From contig CAYVQF010000012.1 in the NCBI GenBank assembly GCA_964454015.1, positions 1-64,000 of the forward strand: a DNA stretch of 64,000 bases, written 5' to 3'. The stretch comes from CAYVQF01 sp964454015. Lineage in GTDB: Bacteria > Myxococcota_A > Bradymonadia > UBA4248. The notes beneath the pieces are model-generated. The model worked only from the letters and a program-made list of their open reading frames with translations. It searched no databases and was not told the DNA's origin. Shown here piece by piece: positions 1-8,503 of this stretch. A program made the translations under genes and the position numbers. Positions within the stretch are counted from its first letter, which is position 1. Each line of letters begins with the position of its first letter.

Positions 1-180
1 GCACGCTCTTCCCGCGGTGCACGCTCTTCCCGAGGGGCACGCTCTTCCCGAGGGGCACGCTCTTCCCGAGGGGCACGCTCTTCCCGCGGTGCACGCTCTT
101 CCCGCGGTGCACGCTCTTCCCGAGGGGCACGCTCTTCCCGAGGGGCACGCTCTTCCCGAGGGGCACGCTCTTCCCGCTGG
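1..180 (-). repeat. 18-bp coding tandem repeat, 10 copies (APREER), RNase E tail
   Basis: Ten head-to-tail copies of an 18-bp unit beginning at 1, 19, 37 and so on to 163, differing only at one or two bases. In the RNase E frame (minus strand) each reads Ala-Pro-Arg-Glu-Glu-Arg, mostly with codons GCC CCT CGG GAA GAG CGT. The array reaches the window edge, so the copy number may be higher. It is in frame and a multiple of three, so copy changes would not break the gene. Confidence 0.9.
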
Positions 181-2612
181 GGTCGCGGACGATCCTCTCG
201 CGCGGGCCGCGCATCGCGCGTTGCGGGGGGCGCCGTGCTGCCAGCGTCTTCCTGTGTCTCCGCGCTGGGGCGTGGACGTCTCGAGCGGCGCGCCCGCGCT
301 GGTGGCTCCTCGGCAACGGGTGCCACCGGCGCAGCTTCAGGGGCGTCGTTGCTCGATGCGTGACCTGGCCGCGGTCGCTCAAAGCGTTGGCGGCGCTGTG
401 GCGCCTCATCTTCTTCACCGCTGCGGGCGCGCACGGGTGCAGGCGCGGGTTCGCGTCGGGGCTCCTGCTGGGGCAGGTCTTCCGATTCGCGGGTGGCCAC
501 GTTTTCAGCGGCAGCGGCTCCCGGGCTCAGCCGACTTCGGCCCCCTCGGCGGCGACGCGAGGGGACGTCTGGGTTGGGCGCTTCCTCTGGGGTCGCCGCC
601 TGCTCAGGGAGGTCAGCATCGGCCGAGGTCGACGCGCTGTCTTCAAGGACAATCTCCTTGCTCGCGTCCAACTCGCCACCATCGCGTCCACGACCGCCGC
701 GGCGTCGGCGGCGTCGGCTCGCATCGCCATTGGCATCGCTGGGGGTGGCGGCGCGGGCTTGTGGAGGCGCGCTCTCGATTCCGCTCTCTTCCTCTTCGAG
801 GGGGAGCTGGGCGACAGGAGGCGCCTCTTCGTCGCGTCCGGGTCGGCTGCGCCGCGTTCGCCTTTCGCCGCGATCGCCGCGTTCCTCACGGGGGGCGCGT
901 TCCTCACGGGGGGCGCGTTCCTCACGGGGGGCGCGTTCCTCACGGGGGGCGCGTTCCTCATGGCGCTGGCCGTTGCGCCCTTCCCGGCGCTCATCGCGTT
1001 CGTCGCGGCGCGGCGGTCGTTGCCTGCCGTTGCCATTCGCCGTTCCAGGGGCCTTATCGGCGTCGTCGACGGGATCTTGGGGGGCCGTGTCGGAGACCGA
1101 GGCCGCCTTAACGGCGGATACGGGCGCAGCGTCCCCGTTGCTGCTGTCGACGATCCACTCGACGTGCTCTTCCGAGCGCGGGGTGGTGGGGGAGGAGATG
1201 ATCTCGACGGCGAGGGAGAACTCGCGCTCGAGGGCGGCGAGCTCGTGTCGGCGTTGGTTTTGGAGGTTCTGGGCGACTTCGGGGTGCAGCCGCACCCGGA
1301 CGCCTTTGATCCGCCCCACAGCGGCGCGGGCTTCGATGCGGCGCAGGAGGCTGAGGCCCAGCATCTCGATGCTGGGGATATAGCCCGATCCGTTGCAGGT
1401 GGGGCAAGGTCGGTAGTTGCGTTGGCGCAGAGCTTGTTTGATGCGCTGTCTGTTGATTTCGAGGAGGCCGTTCTCGGAGAAGCGCCCGACTTTATTGCGG
1501 GCCTTGTCCTTCTTCATATTCTCGCGCAGCACGCGCTCGACGTCACGTTGGTGTTTGCCCGAACGCATGTCGATGAAGTCGACGACGGTGAGGCCGCCGA
1601 TATCGCGCAAGCGCAGTTGTCTGGCGACCTCGACAGCGGCTTCCATGTTGGTGTGGTAGGCCGTGGCGTCCTGGCTATCACGGCGCGTCGATTTGGCCGA
1701 GTTGACGTCGATGGCGGTGAGGGCTTCCGTGGGATCGATGACGATGTGGCCGCCGCTGGGGAGGTTCACCTTGCGGTCATAGATGCTCTCGATCTGCTTC
1801 TCGATGCCGAAACGGCTGAAGAGGGGCACCCGCTCTTCGTAGCGTTTGAGTTTGTCGATGCTCTGGGGCATGCTCGCCCGCACGTAGGCGGCGGCGCGTT
1901 CGAAGCACTCTTCTTCGTCGATGAGGACTTCAGTGATGGTGGAGTCGAAATAGTCGCGCATGGCCTGAACGATGAGGTCTTGGTCATCGTAGAGGAGCTG
2001 CGGTGCTTTGCCGCGGCCTGCTTCGCTGGAGATGCGCTCCCACAGCGTGGAGAGGGCGCGGGCATCGCGGACGAGGATGGCTTTGGGCTGCTCCTGCGCG
2101 CTGGTGCGCACGATGTAGCCGAAGCCTTCGGGCAGGCCGAGCTCCTGGGCGGTGAACTGCAGTTCAGCGCGGGTGTCGTCGTCGAGTTTACGGGAGATAC
2201 CCGACTTGGCGTCGAAGGGACGCAAGACGATATAGCGGCCGGCGATGGCGATGTTGGTCGTGACCTGGGCGCCTTTGGCTCCCTGAGCGTCCTTGATGAC
2301 CTGTACGACCAGGATCTGTCCTGGCACGAGGACTTCGTTGATTTTGGCGCGGGCGTCATCCCGCACGGGGCGGTGATAGGTCGACTCGACGACGTCGTTG
2401 ATGGATAAGAAGCCGTGTTTGGGTTCACCGAAATCGATGAAAGCTGCATTGAGGCTGGGGGCGGTGTTGACGACCACACCTCGGTAGATGTTGCCTCTAC
2501 ACAGGCCCGAGCGGGCGACTTCGATTTCGTAATCCTCGAGAACTCCGTTATCGACGATGGCAACGCGCAACTCTTCTGGACGCTGCCCATTAATCAGCAT
2601 TTTTCGAGACAA
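1..2612 (-). CDS. rne: Ribonuclease E/G (3' end beyond the window)
   Basis: Endoribonuclease for mRNA decay and rRNA/tRNA processing, acting in the cytoplasm at degradosome-like assemblies. I chose a TTG start at 2612: it gives MSRKMLINGQRPEELRVAIV, aligned with the usual RNase E N-terminus, and has GGAG six bases upstream; the ATG at 2600 is the alternative. An S1 domain spans roughly residues 35-125. The two catalytic aspartates fall at D302 (IDVNSAKS) and D345 (VVDFIDM), and the zinc-link CPTC at C403/C406, almost the same numbering as E. coli RNase E. From about residue 490 the protein becomes an Arg/Glu/Pro-rich, probably disordered tail with two blocks of the hexapeptide APREER. The frame is still open at the left edge (at least 870 residues), so the C-terminus is not seen. 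Identity is firm; E versus G naming is less so. Confidence 0.93.
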   Translation of the reverse strand, partial: MSRKMLINGQRPEELRVAIVDNGVLEDYEIEVARSGLCRGNIYRGVVVNTAPSLNAAFIDFGEPKHGFLSINDVVESTYHRPVRDDARAKINEVLVPGQILVVQVIKDAQGAKGAQVTTNIAIAGRYIVLRPFDAKSGISRKLDDDTRAELQFTAQELGLPEGFGYIVRTSAQEQPKAILVRDARALSTLWERISSEAGRGKAPQLLYDDQDLIVQAMRDYFDSTITEVLIDEEECFERAAAYVRASMPQSIDKLKRYEERVPLFSRFGIEKQIESIYDRKVNLPSGGHIVIDPTEALTAIDVNSAKSTRRDSQDATAYHTNMEAAVEVARQLRLRDIGGLTVVDFIDMRSGKHQRDVERVLRENMKKDKARNKVGRFSENGLLEINRQRIKQALRQRNYRPCPTCNGSGYIPSIEMLGLSLLRRIEARAAVGRIKGVRVRLHPEVAQNLQNQRRHELAALEREFSLAVEIISSPTTPRSEEHVEWIVDSSNGDAAPVSAVKAASVSDTAPQDPVDDADKAPGTANGNGRQRPPRRDERDERREGRNGQRHEERAPREERAPREERAPREERAPREERGDRGERRTRRSRPGRDEEAPPVAQLPLEEEESGIESAPPQARAATPSDANGDASRRRRRRGGRGRDGGELDASKEIVLEDSASTSADADLPEQAATPEEAPNPDVPSRRRRGGRSRLSPGAAAAENVATRESEDLPQQEPRREPAPAPVRARSGEEDEAPQRRQRFERPRPGHASSNDAPEAAPVAPVAEEPPARARRSRRPRPSAETQEDAGSTAPPATRDARPAREDRPRPQREERAPREERAPREERAPREERAPREERAPREERAPREERAPREERAPREERAPREER
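891..963 (-). repeat. 18-bp coding tandem repeat, 4 copies (APREER), RNase E tail
   Basis: Four copies of a different 18-bp unit inside the same RNase E tail. Read on the minus strand it again gives Ala-Pro-Arg-Glu-Glu-Arg, but with codons GCC CCC CGT GAG GAA CGC. It matches the first block in peptide but differs in five of six codons, so the two blocks were not copied from each other recently. Confidence 0.85.
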
Positions 2613-2622
2613 AAGAAACTCC

Positions 2623-2986
2623 GTTTTCGCTACATGCTTTGCAAGGGCCCGAAAAATTCGCCGCATCTTGCGGGATTTCCTTTGAGTTGCCGACATTAGG
2701 CGCGGAAGTGCGCGTCGACACCCTTCGGGCAGTTCAATCTGTCGCGACCCTTATAACACCGATCGCAGCAAATAACAGCCTTTTGCACGTATGTGACGTT
2801 TTCCCTTTTCCTCTGTTGAAGAATCCTCCACCCGAGCGTGTCGCGCGGTGCAGTTGACGCGACGAAGGTGCCCGAGGCAGATCAAGGACGACGACAGGAG
2901 GTTGCGGAGTTCCGTCGTTCGCCGCGCGCATGCGATCGGCGCGTGCGTGGGAAGCGAGCTGATCGTGGCGGTGGCGGGAGAGTGGC
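2623..2986. other. Intergenic region between divergent rne and kinase genes
   Basis: 364 bases with no convincing gene. GC is lower around 2740-2830. A TTATAA box near 2751 could be a minus-strand -10 for the RNase gene, and a TTGACG at about 2852 a plus-strand -35 for the kinase, but neither has a good partner element. No repeat or stable hairpin stood out. Confidence 0.4.
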
Positions 2987-5305
2987 ATGGAGAAATCCCA
3001 TGAGTTCGAGGCGTTGGCTCAGACCTTGGTGTCCGAGGCGACGCAGCACGGTTGTCCCGAGGATCCAGGCGCCACCATTGCCAACGCCGGAGAAGGCTCT
3101 GCCCCTGGCAGCAAAGGGCTGGCCCATGATCTGGCGCGTTTGCGTGAAGTGCTAGACCTCCCGGATGACGTGCTGGCGACCCTGGATCACCTTGACGGGC
3201 CGGTCACGATCGACGCCCTCCTCAAGGACCTCTTCGATCGCGACCTCCTCGACCAGTCCCAGTTTCTCACTGCCCACACCAGCTTGGACCTGGACGTGGG
3301 CGCGTCCGAGCTTGCGCCAGGCGAGCGCTTTCGCAAGCTGGGTTTCTTCGATGCCGGTGGCGCGGGTGAGATTTTCGTTGCCAAAGACCTCAGTCTGCGG
3401 CGCAAGGTGGCCGTCAAGCAGCTCAAGCCCAAGCAGGCCGCTTCGGCGTCGAGCTGGCAGCGCTTTCACCGCGAGGCCCAGATCACGGCCCAGCTCGACC
3501 ATCCCAATATCGTCCCCATCTATTCTCTCGAATGCAGCGAGCAGGAGCAGGCCCCGCCGGCCTACGCCATGAAGCTCATTCGCGGCGTCACCCTGGCGAC
3601 CCTCATCAGAGACCAGCGTGAGCGCTGTCGTGCCGGCGCCCCAGACGCCGCCGCCGCCTTGCGGGCGCGCCTCGAGATCTTGGTCAAGGTCTGTGACGCC
3701 GTGGACTTTGCCCACAGCCGACGCGTCATCCACCGCGATCTCAAGCCGCAGAACATCATGATCGGTGGCTTCGGCGAGGTCTACGTCATGGACTGGGGGC
3801 TGGCCCATCTCCTTGGGGACGAAGCCGAGGGGGGCCAGCTCGCCGGGACCCCGCTCTACATGTCGCCCGAGCAGGCCCGCGCTCGCGCCGAAGCCCTGGC
3901 CCCGGCGAGCGACATCTACGCCTTGGGCTTGATCTTCTTTGAGCTCTGTACCCTCGAGACGGCCATCCCTGGCGACGGCCTCCTCCAGGTCGCGTGTAAC
4001 GCCGTCGAGGGCAAGACCAAGCCCTTCGTCCACTGCAGCGGTGCCAGCCTCTCGCCGGATCTGCAGGCGATCTTCGCGACGGCCACCCACCTCGATGCCG
4101 CAGCGCGTTATCCCAGCGCCAAGGCCCTGGCCGAGGATATTCGCCGCTACCTTCACGGCGAAGCCCTGCGGGTGCGCCCCGACAACTGGGTGCGCAAGAT
4201 GGCGCGGTGGCTCGTGCGCCATCGTCAGCTCACCCTGCTGCTCCTCTTGGCGCTGGTGGCTTCTCTGGCGGCGGTGATCATCTGGAGTCTCTACAGCCGC
4301 CAAGCTGCCTTGGAGGCGGCCAAGACGCGGGAAGAGCGCATCATGCAGTGGCAGGCCGAGGTCGCCTGGCGGGCCAGCGATGTGGACCGCCAGCTTCTGC
4401 GCCTCTCCCTGCTCACCCAGCGCCTCGGCCGCAGCCTGAAGACCACCCTGAGCTATCCGAGCGCCGTCTCAGGCGAAGCGTTCGCCCAAGGGGATCTCGA
4501 TACGCCGGGCAGCGCCCCGGCGGATTACCTGGACCTGCCGGCCCACGGCCGCCGCGCTTCCTTCCTCGAGCCGGTCTACGCCGTGGCCCCCGAGGTGAAC
4601 TTGGCCCAGGTCCAGGTGACGCTGGACGCGCTCTACCCACTGCGGGAGACCTTCCAAGGCATCTTCCTCGACTACTGCGGGGGTAGTGGCGCCCACCAAG
4701 GTGGCCCGTCCCTGCAGACCCTCCGCGAGAACCTGCTGCCCCTGCGCTGGGCCTACGTCGCCCTGGCCAACGGCCTCTTCATCTCCTATCCCGGCACCTC
4801 GGGGCTCCCCCAGGCTTACGACGCGCGCCAACGACCCTGGTATACCGAGGCGCTCCAGGGCAAAGGCGAGCTCGTCTGGGGCACACCCTATTACGGCGTC
4901 CACGATGGCATGCTGGGCTTGCCCGCACTCAAAGCGGTCTATGGCGACGACGGCAGGGTCTTGGGCGTGGTCGGGGTCGAGGTCGAGGTGGGCCGCCTCA
5001 TCGCCCTGATGCTGCAACGCACGGCCTCGGCCAACGTCGCCCTCTCCATCCTCGATGCCCAAGGGCGCGTCCTGACCAGCTCGGGCCTCCAAGCCGCGGC
5101 GACCCACGACAGCGCCCGCACGGACGCCCTGGTCCTCCAACCCTACGCCTACCCTGAAATCATCGCCGCCTTGCGCCACCGTCCCTCGGGTTTCGTCGAA
5201 ATCAAGCGCGGCAAGACCTGGCGCTTCATCGGCTATGAGGCCCTGCCGACCCTGGGCTGGTTCTATGTCGAGGAGATCCCGGGCCAACAGCTTCTAGGCC
5301 ACTAG
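2987..5305 (+). CDS. Membrane receptor Ser/Thr protein kinase with extracytoplasmic Cache domain
   Basis: A Hanks-type kinase that probably signals from an extracellular ligand by phosphorylating cytoplasmic targets. After about 110 residues of helical N-terminus, the kinase domain spans about 115-390: Gly-rich loop GGAGE near 124-128, VAVK lysine K144, catalytic HRDLKPQN 249-256, DWG in place of DFG at 269-271 (common in bacterial kinases), and YMSPEQA 291-297. One hydrophobic segment follows (about 415-436). The C-terminal 330 residues look like a dCache sensor: RPWYTEALQ and the late VLGVVGVEVEV strand are typical of the PAS-like Cache fold. The gene is transcribed away from rne and converges on the ClpX-like gene 34 bases downstream. 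The usual arrangement is kinase inside, sensor outside. The ligand and targets are unknown. Confidence 0.88.
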   Translation: MEKSHEFEALAQTLVSEATQHGCPEDPGATIANAGEGSAPGSKGLAHDLARLREVLDLPDDVLATLDHLDGPVTIDALLKDLFDRDLLDQSQFLTAHTSLDLDVGASELAPGERFRKLGFFDAGGAGEIFVAKDLSLRRKVAVKQLKPKQAASASSWQRFHREAQITAQLDHPNIVPIYSLECSEQEQAPPAYAMKLIRGVTLATLIRDQRERCRAGAPDAAAALRARLEILVKVCDAVDFAHSRRVIHRDLKPQNIMIGGFGEVYVMDWGLAHLLGDEAEGGQLAGTPLYMSPEQARARAEALAPASDIYALGLIFFELCTLETAIPGDGLLQVACNAVEGKTKPFVHCSGASLSPDLQAIFATATHLDAAARYPSAKALAEDIRRYLHGEALRVRPDNWVRKMARWLVRHRQLTLLLLLALVASLAAVIIWSLYSRQAALEAAKTREERIMQWQAEVAWRASDVDRQLLRLSLLTQRLGRSLKTTLSYPSAVSGEAFAQGDLDTPGSAPADYLDLPAHGRRASFLEPVYAVAPEVNLAQVQVTLDALYPLRETFQGIFLDYCGGSGAHQGGPSLQTLRENLLPLRWAYVALANGLFISYPGTSGLPQAYDARQRPWYTEALQGKGELVWGTPYYGVHDGMLGLPALKAVYGDDGRVLGVVGVEVEVGRLIALMLQRTASANVALSILDAQGRVLTSSGLQAAATHDSARTDALVLQPYAYPEIIAALRHRPSGFVEIKRGKTWRFIGYEALPTLGWFYVEEIPGQQLLGH

Positions 5306-5339
5306 GTTCCACCTCCCTGGGGCGTGGCGCGCTCGTCCC

Positions 5340-6455
5340 TTAGCCTTCACATAAACGGCGGGCCAGCGCGGCGTCCAGGCACCAAGAGCGCGGTGCCTCG
5401 GCCAGCGCCGTTGTCAGCAGGCGAGCCAGGGGGCGCTGCAGGGCGAAGGCCGCGTCGGCCGACGCCAAGGCCACCTCGGCCAGGTGGTCGACGCCGCCAG
5501 CTTCGAGGCTGAGGCTCGCGCCGATCTCAGTCAGGAGGGCTTGGAGTGGCGCCGCCATGCCTTGCACGACCGCTACCATCTCGGCGTGGTCGAGGCGCAA
5601 CATGGGCACCAAGAGGTCGAAGCGGGCCAAGAGCTCGTCGAGGAGGCCAAATTCGGCGAGAAAGACGCGCAGGCCCCGCGGGTCCTTGGCGAGGGCAGGG
5701 TCGATGTCGCAGGTCACGGTCGCCACCAGGAGGAGGCGGTCGCAGGGGAAAGGCTCGGTGGCTTTCTGCGGGTGCTTGGGGGGAGCACTCACGGCGGCCA
5801 CGGCGCCGTCGAAGAGCATGACCAGCTCGCGCTGCACTTCCGAGCCGCTGATGTCGCGGGCGAAGGTGGCAAAAGGTTGGCGAAAGACCAAGTGGTGCAG
5901 GGCGTCGATGCCGAGCACACCCCGGTGGGCGACGGGCTCATAGGCGGCATCCTCCAGCAATGCCCAGAGGAGGTTCTCCATGTTTTCGCCGACGTAGCCC
6001 GTCTCGGTGAGGCGTCCGGCGCTGGTGCAGTAGGTCGGCAGGCGAGGTTCCAAGGTGCCGAGGCCGCGCAGGAGCGTGCTCTTGCCCACACCGCGGGGGC
6101 CGATCAGCAACAGGCGGCGGGGGCCGGGCGGCCGCCGCGCGTCGCCGAGCGCGCGCCAGTGGATCCAGAGGGCCGTCGCCAGGGCGCGCTTGGCAGCAGC
6201 GTGGCCGACGACCAAGGCGTCGAGCTGCGCCAGGAGCTCCGTGAGCGCTGGCTTGGGCAGGGCCTCCATATCGGGGTTGCGGATGATGGCCGCGGCGATG
6301 CGGAGGCAGGCGTCACAGATCATGGCCTGGGGCCCTGCCACGAGTTTGTTCACGGCTGCGCGCGGCTGCGCACAAAAGGAGCAGCATTCCTCTGCGGCCA
6401 CGGGCGCCTCCACCGGGGGGGAGGCCTCGCGTTGGGTGGTGCGCCAAAACTTCAT
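5340..6455 (-). CDS. ClpX-like zinc-finger AAA+ ATPase with degenerate Walker B
   Basis: Related to ClpX, the unfoldase that feeds the ClpP protease. I use the ATG at 6455 because GAGGG lies five bases upstream; an in-frame ATG at 6485 lacks a ribosome site. The N-terminal zinc domain keeps CxxC-x18-CxxC (C25, C28, C47, C50), as in ClpX. Walker A is intact (GPRGVGKS, 119-126), and GYVGENMENLL matches the ClpX segment after it. Walker B reads GVLGIDALHHL (about 179-189): the Asp is kept, but the catalytic Glu is Ala. No IGF-type ClpP-docking loop was recognised. At 371 residues it is shorter than the usual 420 or so. It may bind ATP and hydrolyse it poorly, acting as an adaptor or regulator rather than a canonical unfoldase. 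The housekeeping clpX is presumably elsewhere. Confidence 0.75.
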   Translation of the reverse strand: MKFWRTTQREASPPVEAPVAAEECCSFCAQPRAAVNKLVAGPQAMICDACLRIAAAIIRNPDMEALPKPALTELLAQLDALVVGHAAAKRALATALWIHWRALGDARRPPGPRRLLLIGPRGVGKSTLLRGLGTLEPRLPTYCTSAGRLTETGYVGENMENLLWALLEDAAYEPVAHRGVLGIDALHHLVFRQPFATFARDISGSEVQRELVMLFDGAVAAVSAPPKHPQKATEPFPCDRLLLVATVTCDIDPALAKDPRGLRVFLAEFGLLDELLARFDLLVPMLRLDHAEMVAVVQGMAAPLQALLTEIGASLSLEAGGVDHLAEVALASADAAFALQRPLARLLTTALAEAPRSWCLDAALARRLCEG

Positions 6456-6548
6456 GGTGACCCTCATGTGGTGTGGGGGCACCACCCCGCACGGCTAGGC
6501 GAGGGTGGGCACCCCGTTGATGCGGCCCGTGCCCACCCCGTCGTCGGG

Positions 6549-7301
6549 TCAGCCGGGCGTGGGAGCGGCGTGGTCGTGGGCACAGCCGCCCTCTTTTACG
6601 TCGCCAGCGGCGTGGGGGCAACCGGCGTGCTGACCGGCACAACCACCGGGCTGCGCGTGTCCGCCGCCACAACCGCCGGGCTGTCCGTGCCCGCCGCCAC
6701 AACCGCCGGGCTGTCCGTGCCCGCCGCACTTGCCTTGGCATTTGCACTCTGTGCCGTCGGCGCACTGGCACTTGCCGTCTTGGGCGCAGTCACATTTGCT
6801 GCCGTCGGCGCACTTGCACTTGCCGTCTTTGGCGCAGTCGCACTTGCTCTGGCACTGGCACTCGCCGCCTTCGGCGCACTTGCACTTGCCGTCTTGGGCG
6901 CAGTCACATTTGCCCTGGCACTGGCACTCGCCGCCTTCGGCGCACTTGCACTTGCCGTCCTTGGCGCAGTCGCACTTGCCCTGGCACTGGCACTCGCCGC
7001 CTTCGGCGCACTTGCACTTGCCGTCCTTGGCGCAGTCGCACTTGCCCTGGCACTGGCACTCGCCGCCTTCGGCGCACTTGCACTTGCCGTCCTTGGCGCA
7101 GTCGCACTTGCCCTGGCACTGGCACTCGCCGCCTTCGGCGCACTTGCACCCGGCGGCGGCGGGCGTTTGCTCAGCCGACTCACCTTGGCCCGCGGCGGAG
7201 ACGGCTTGTTCTTTGGTTCCGGCCTTCGGGCCTTCTTCTTCCTGACAAGCGAAGGCGGTGAAGGCGAGGATGGTACATAGAGAAATCAAGAGGTTTTTCA
7301 T
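6549..7301 (-). CDS. Cys-repeat lipoprotein, metallothionein-like
   Basis: A lipid-anchored envelope protein of 250 residues with about 45 cysteines. The signal peptide ends in a lipobox (AFTAFAC, C19). From about residue 50 there are five 22-residue repeats, each with six cysteines in CxC pairs (CKCAEGGECQCQ, then GKCDCAKDGK), then two shorter degenerate units. The tail has HGQPGGC repeats and ends in His-rich AHDHAA. Paired CxC motifs, absence of aromatics in the repeats and terminal histidines recall metallothioneins, so binding of soft metals (Cu, Zn, Cd or similar) is a reasonable inference, but no characterised family was recognised. AGGAG lies seven bases before the ATG. The reading frame is not a chance result of the DNA repeat: the unit is 66 bp and the signal peptide fits. 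It sits 1.2 kb from feoB. Confidence 0.85.
   Translation of the reverse strand: MKNLLISLCTILAFTAFACQEEEGPKAGTKEQAVSAAGQGESAEQTPAAAGCKCAEGGECQCQGKCDCAKDGKCKCAEGGECQCQGKCDCAKDGKCKCAEGGECQCQGKCDCAKDGKCKCAEGGECQCQGKCDCAQDGKCKCAEGGECQCQSKCDCAKDGKCKCADGSKCDCAQDGKCQCADGTECKCQGKCGGHGQPGGCGGGHGQPGGCGGGHAQPGGCAGQHAGCPHAAGDVKEGGCAHDHAAPTPG
6731..7150 (-). repeat. 66-bp coding tandem repeat (22-residue Cys unit)
   Basis: Five nearly identical 66-bp units plus two shortened ones encode the Cys repeats of the lipoprotein. A fixed marker within the unit recurs at 6861, 6927, 6993, 7059 and 7125. Near identity at the DNA level means recent expansion or homogenisation; copy number may vary between strains. 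Confidence 0.85.
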
Positions 7302-7367
7302 TCCAAACTCCTAGAATGTCATAGTAAAGGTCACTTCGTTCGGGGCGGCAGGTGGCCCCTCGTCTCC

Positions 7368-7388
7368 CTGGGCGACGGGATCGCCCAG
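7368..7388. terminator. Hairpin upstream of the Cys-repeat lipoprotein gene
   Basis: Perfect 8-bp inverted repeat (CTGGGCGA / TCGCCCAG) with a 5-base loop, between the end of the small secreted-protein gene and the start of the lipoprotein gene, both on the minus strand. No U-tract follows on either strand, so terminator function is only a guess. Confidence 0.35.
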
Positions 7389-7542
7389 GCCTGCCTCATC
7401 ACTGTCGTTTCCCGCCCATGAGCGTCATGGTGCTCGCCTTTGGCGTGCAGCAAGGCGTCTAGTCGAGGCGCGCCAGCGGTCCATTGCGTGCCGCAAGGGT
7501 GACATCGGACCTAAGCACCAGGGCAGGCCGATGTCAGGCTTT

Positions 7543-7968
7543 TCAACGCAGCAGGACAGCGAGCTGGAGATGTCGCGGTGGTCCGCCAGGATGGGGGGGA
7601 GGGAGCCCGTGCGGCGCTCGAGGTGGCGTCAGTGATGCCAGGAGCGCCGCATCGAGTCGAGGCGCGCGGTAGGGAACAGGCCCGGGAGGCACCAACAGCC
7701 GCAAGGCTGGTGCGGAGGCAGTGGCGGCGTCGACTTTGGGAAAGCGGATGGGTGTGTGGTCTCTTCCGGCGCAGCCGCAGCCACAGTCCTCATGAACAGG
7801 TCCCTGCAGGCAGCGACAGCCGTCTGGTGCCTCGAAGTCATGCGCTACGGGCGCCCTCTCTGGCTGTTCAGCGTGGTGCCCGCAGCAACCTGCTTTGAAC
7901 ACAGCGCCGCCGTCACTTCCGGGGAAGAGGGCGATGGCGAGGGCGATGAGCAGGAGTCGTGGGGCCAT
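7543..7968 (-). CDS. Small secreted Cys/His-rich protein of unknown function
   Basis: 141 residues with a likely Sec signal peptide (LLLIALAIALFP). The mature part has clustered potential metal ligands: GCCGHH, DGCRC and HEDCGCGCAG. It ends in a Pro-rich tail. No family was recognised; it resembles the small periplasmic Cys/His proteins often found beside metal-transport genes. It is transcribed divergently from feoB and lies upstream of the Cys-repeat lipoprotein on the same strand. The start lacks a clear ribosome site, which lowers confidence. Confidence 0.55.
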   Translation of the reverse strand: MAPRLLLIALAIALFPGSDGGAVFKAGCCGHHAEQPERAPVAHDFEAPDGCRCLQGPVHEDCGCGCAGRDHTPIRFPKVDAATASAPALRLLVPPGPVPYRAPRLDAALLASLTPPRAPHGLPPPHPGGPPRHLQLAVLLR

Positions 7969-8503
7969 TAATTTCGCCGTGATTGGGTTCAGCGAGGGGA
8001 CAGGTCCATGCGCAAAGGCTTATCGAGGCGGACCTTTCTTAGATGAAGATAGGAGTTGCGCACGGGTGAAGCAAGCCTTTTTGTGGCGCAGGGGCGCGGC
8101 GGGCGTGCGGCGGCGCTCAGCGGCGCTCAGCGCGCCTTGCGGGGGTGTTGACGTGGGCGAAAAAGTCGCGAAAACTGATGGGATAGTGTAGATATCTTCG
8201 AATGCGCATTATAAATTTCCGGTGGCCAGAGGTGGGTGTCCTCACTTGGGTGCGGGGCTGCGGGCCCGGGGGGAGGTGGCGACGCGGGGTCTGGCGCCTG
8301 GGGGCTGCGTCGGGGTACGCCTGCGGGACGTGGTAGGCAAAAGGTTGTGGGGGCCTCACTTTCAGCCAAGACAGTCTTGTTGATGTCTCTAACAAGTGTT
8401 ACTCACTGTCTGGGCGCGGCGCGCAATTTTGCGCGCAGGTGGTGCGTGAGAGAAGTGCTTTTACCTGTCGCATGTGACAGTGGGTGTGGAAGGAGAACCG
8501 TGT
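7969..8503. other. Long intergenic region upstream of feoB
   Basis: 535 bases without a convincing gene. An AT-rich island at 8183-8222 contains the perfect palindrome AATGCGCATT (8201-8210) overlapping a TATAAA at 8209; this could be a promoter or operator. It does not match a Fur box. If transcription of feoB starts here, the leader would be almost 300 nt. No known riboswitch was recognised. Confidence 0.4.

Noticed and set aside
360..2408. Long plus-strand open frame of 682 codons
   Set aside because: Antisense shadow of RNase E; the minus strand has all catalytic motifs in register with E. coli numbering.
7311..7424. Minus-strand reading ending EVTFTMTF, like an outer-membrane barrel C-terminus
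   Set aside because: The frame is only 36 codons, with a stop just upstream, and no convincing barrel sequence precedes it in any frame.
8185..8222. Fur box upstream of feoB
   Set aside because: The AT-rich palindrome does not fit the 7-1-7 or GATAAT-hexamer pattern, and it lies about 300 bases from the gene.
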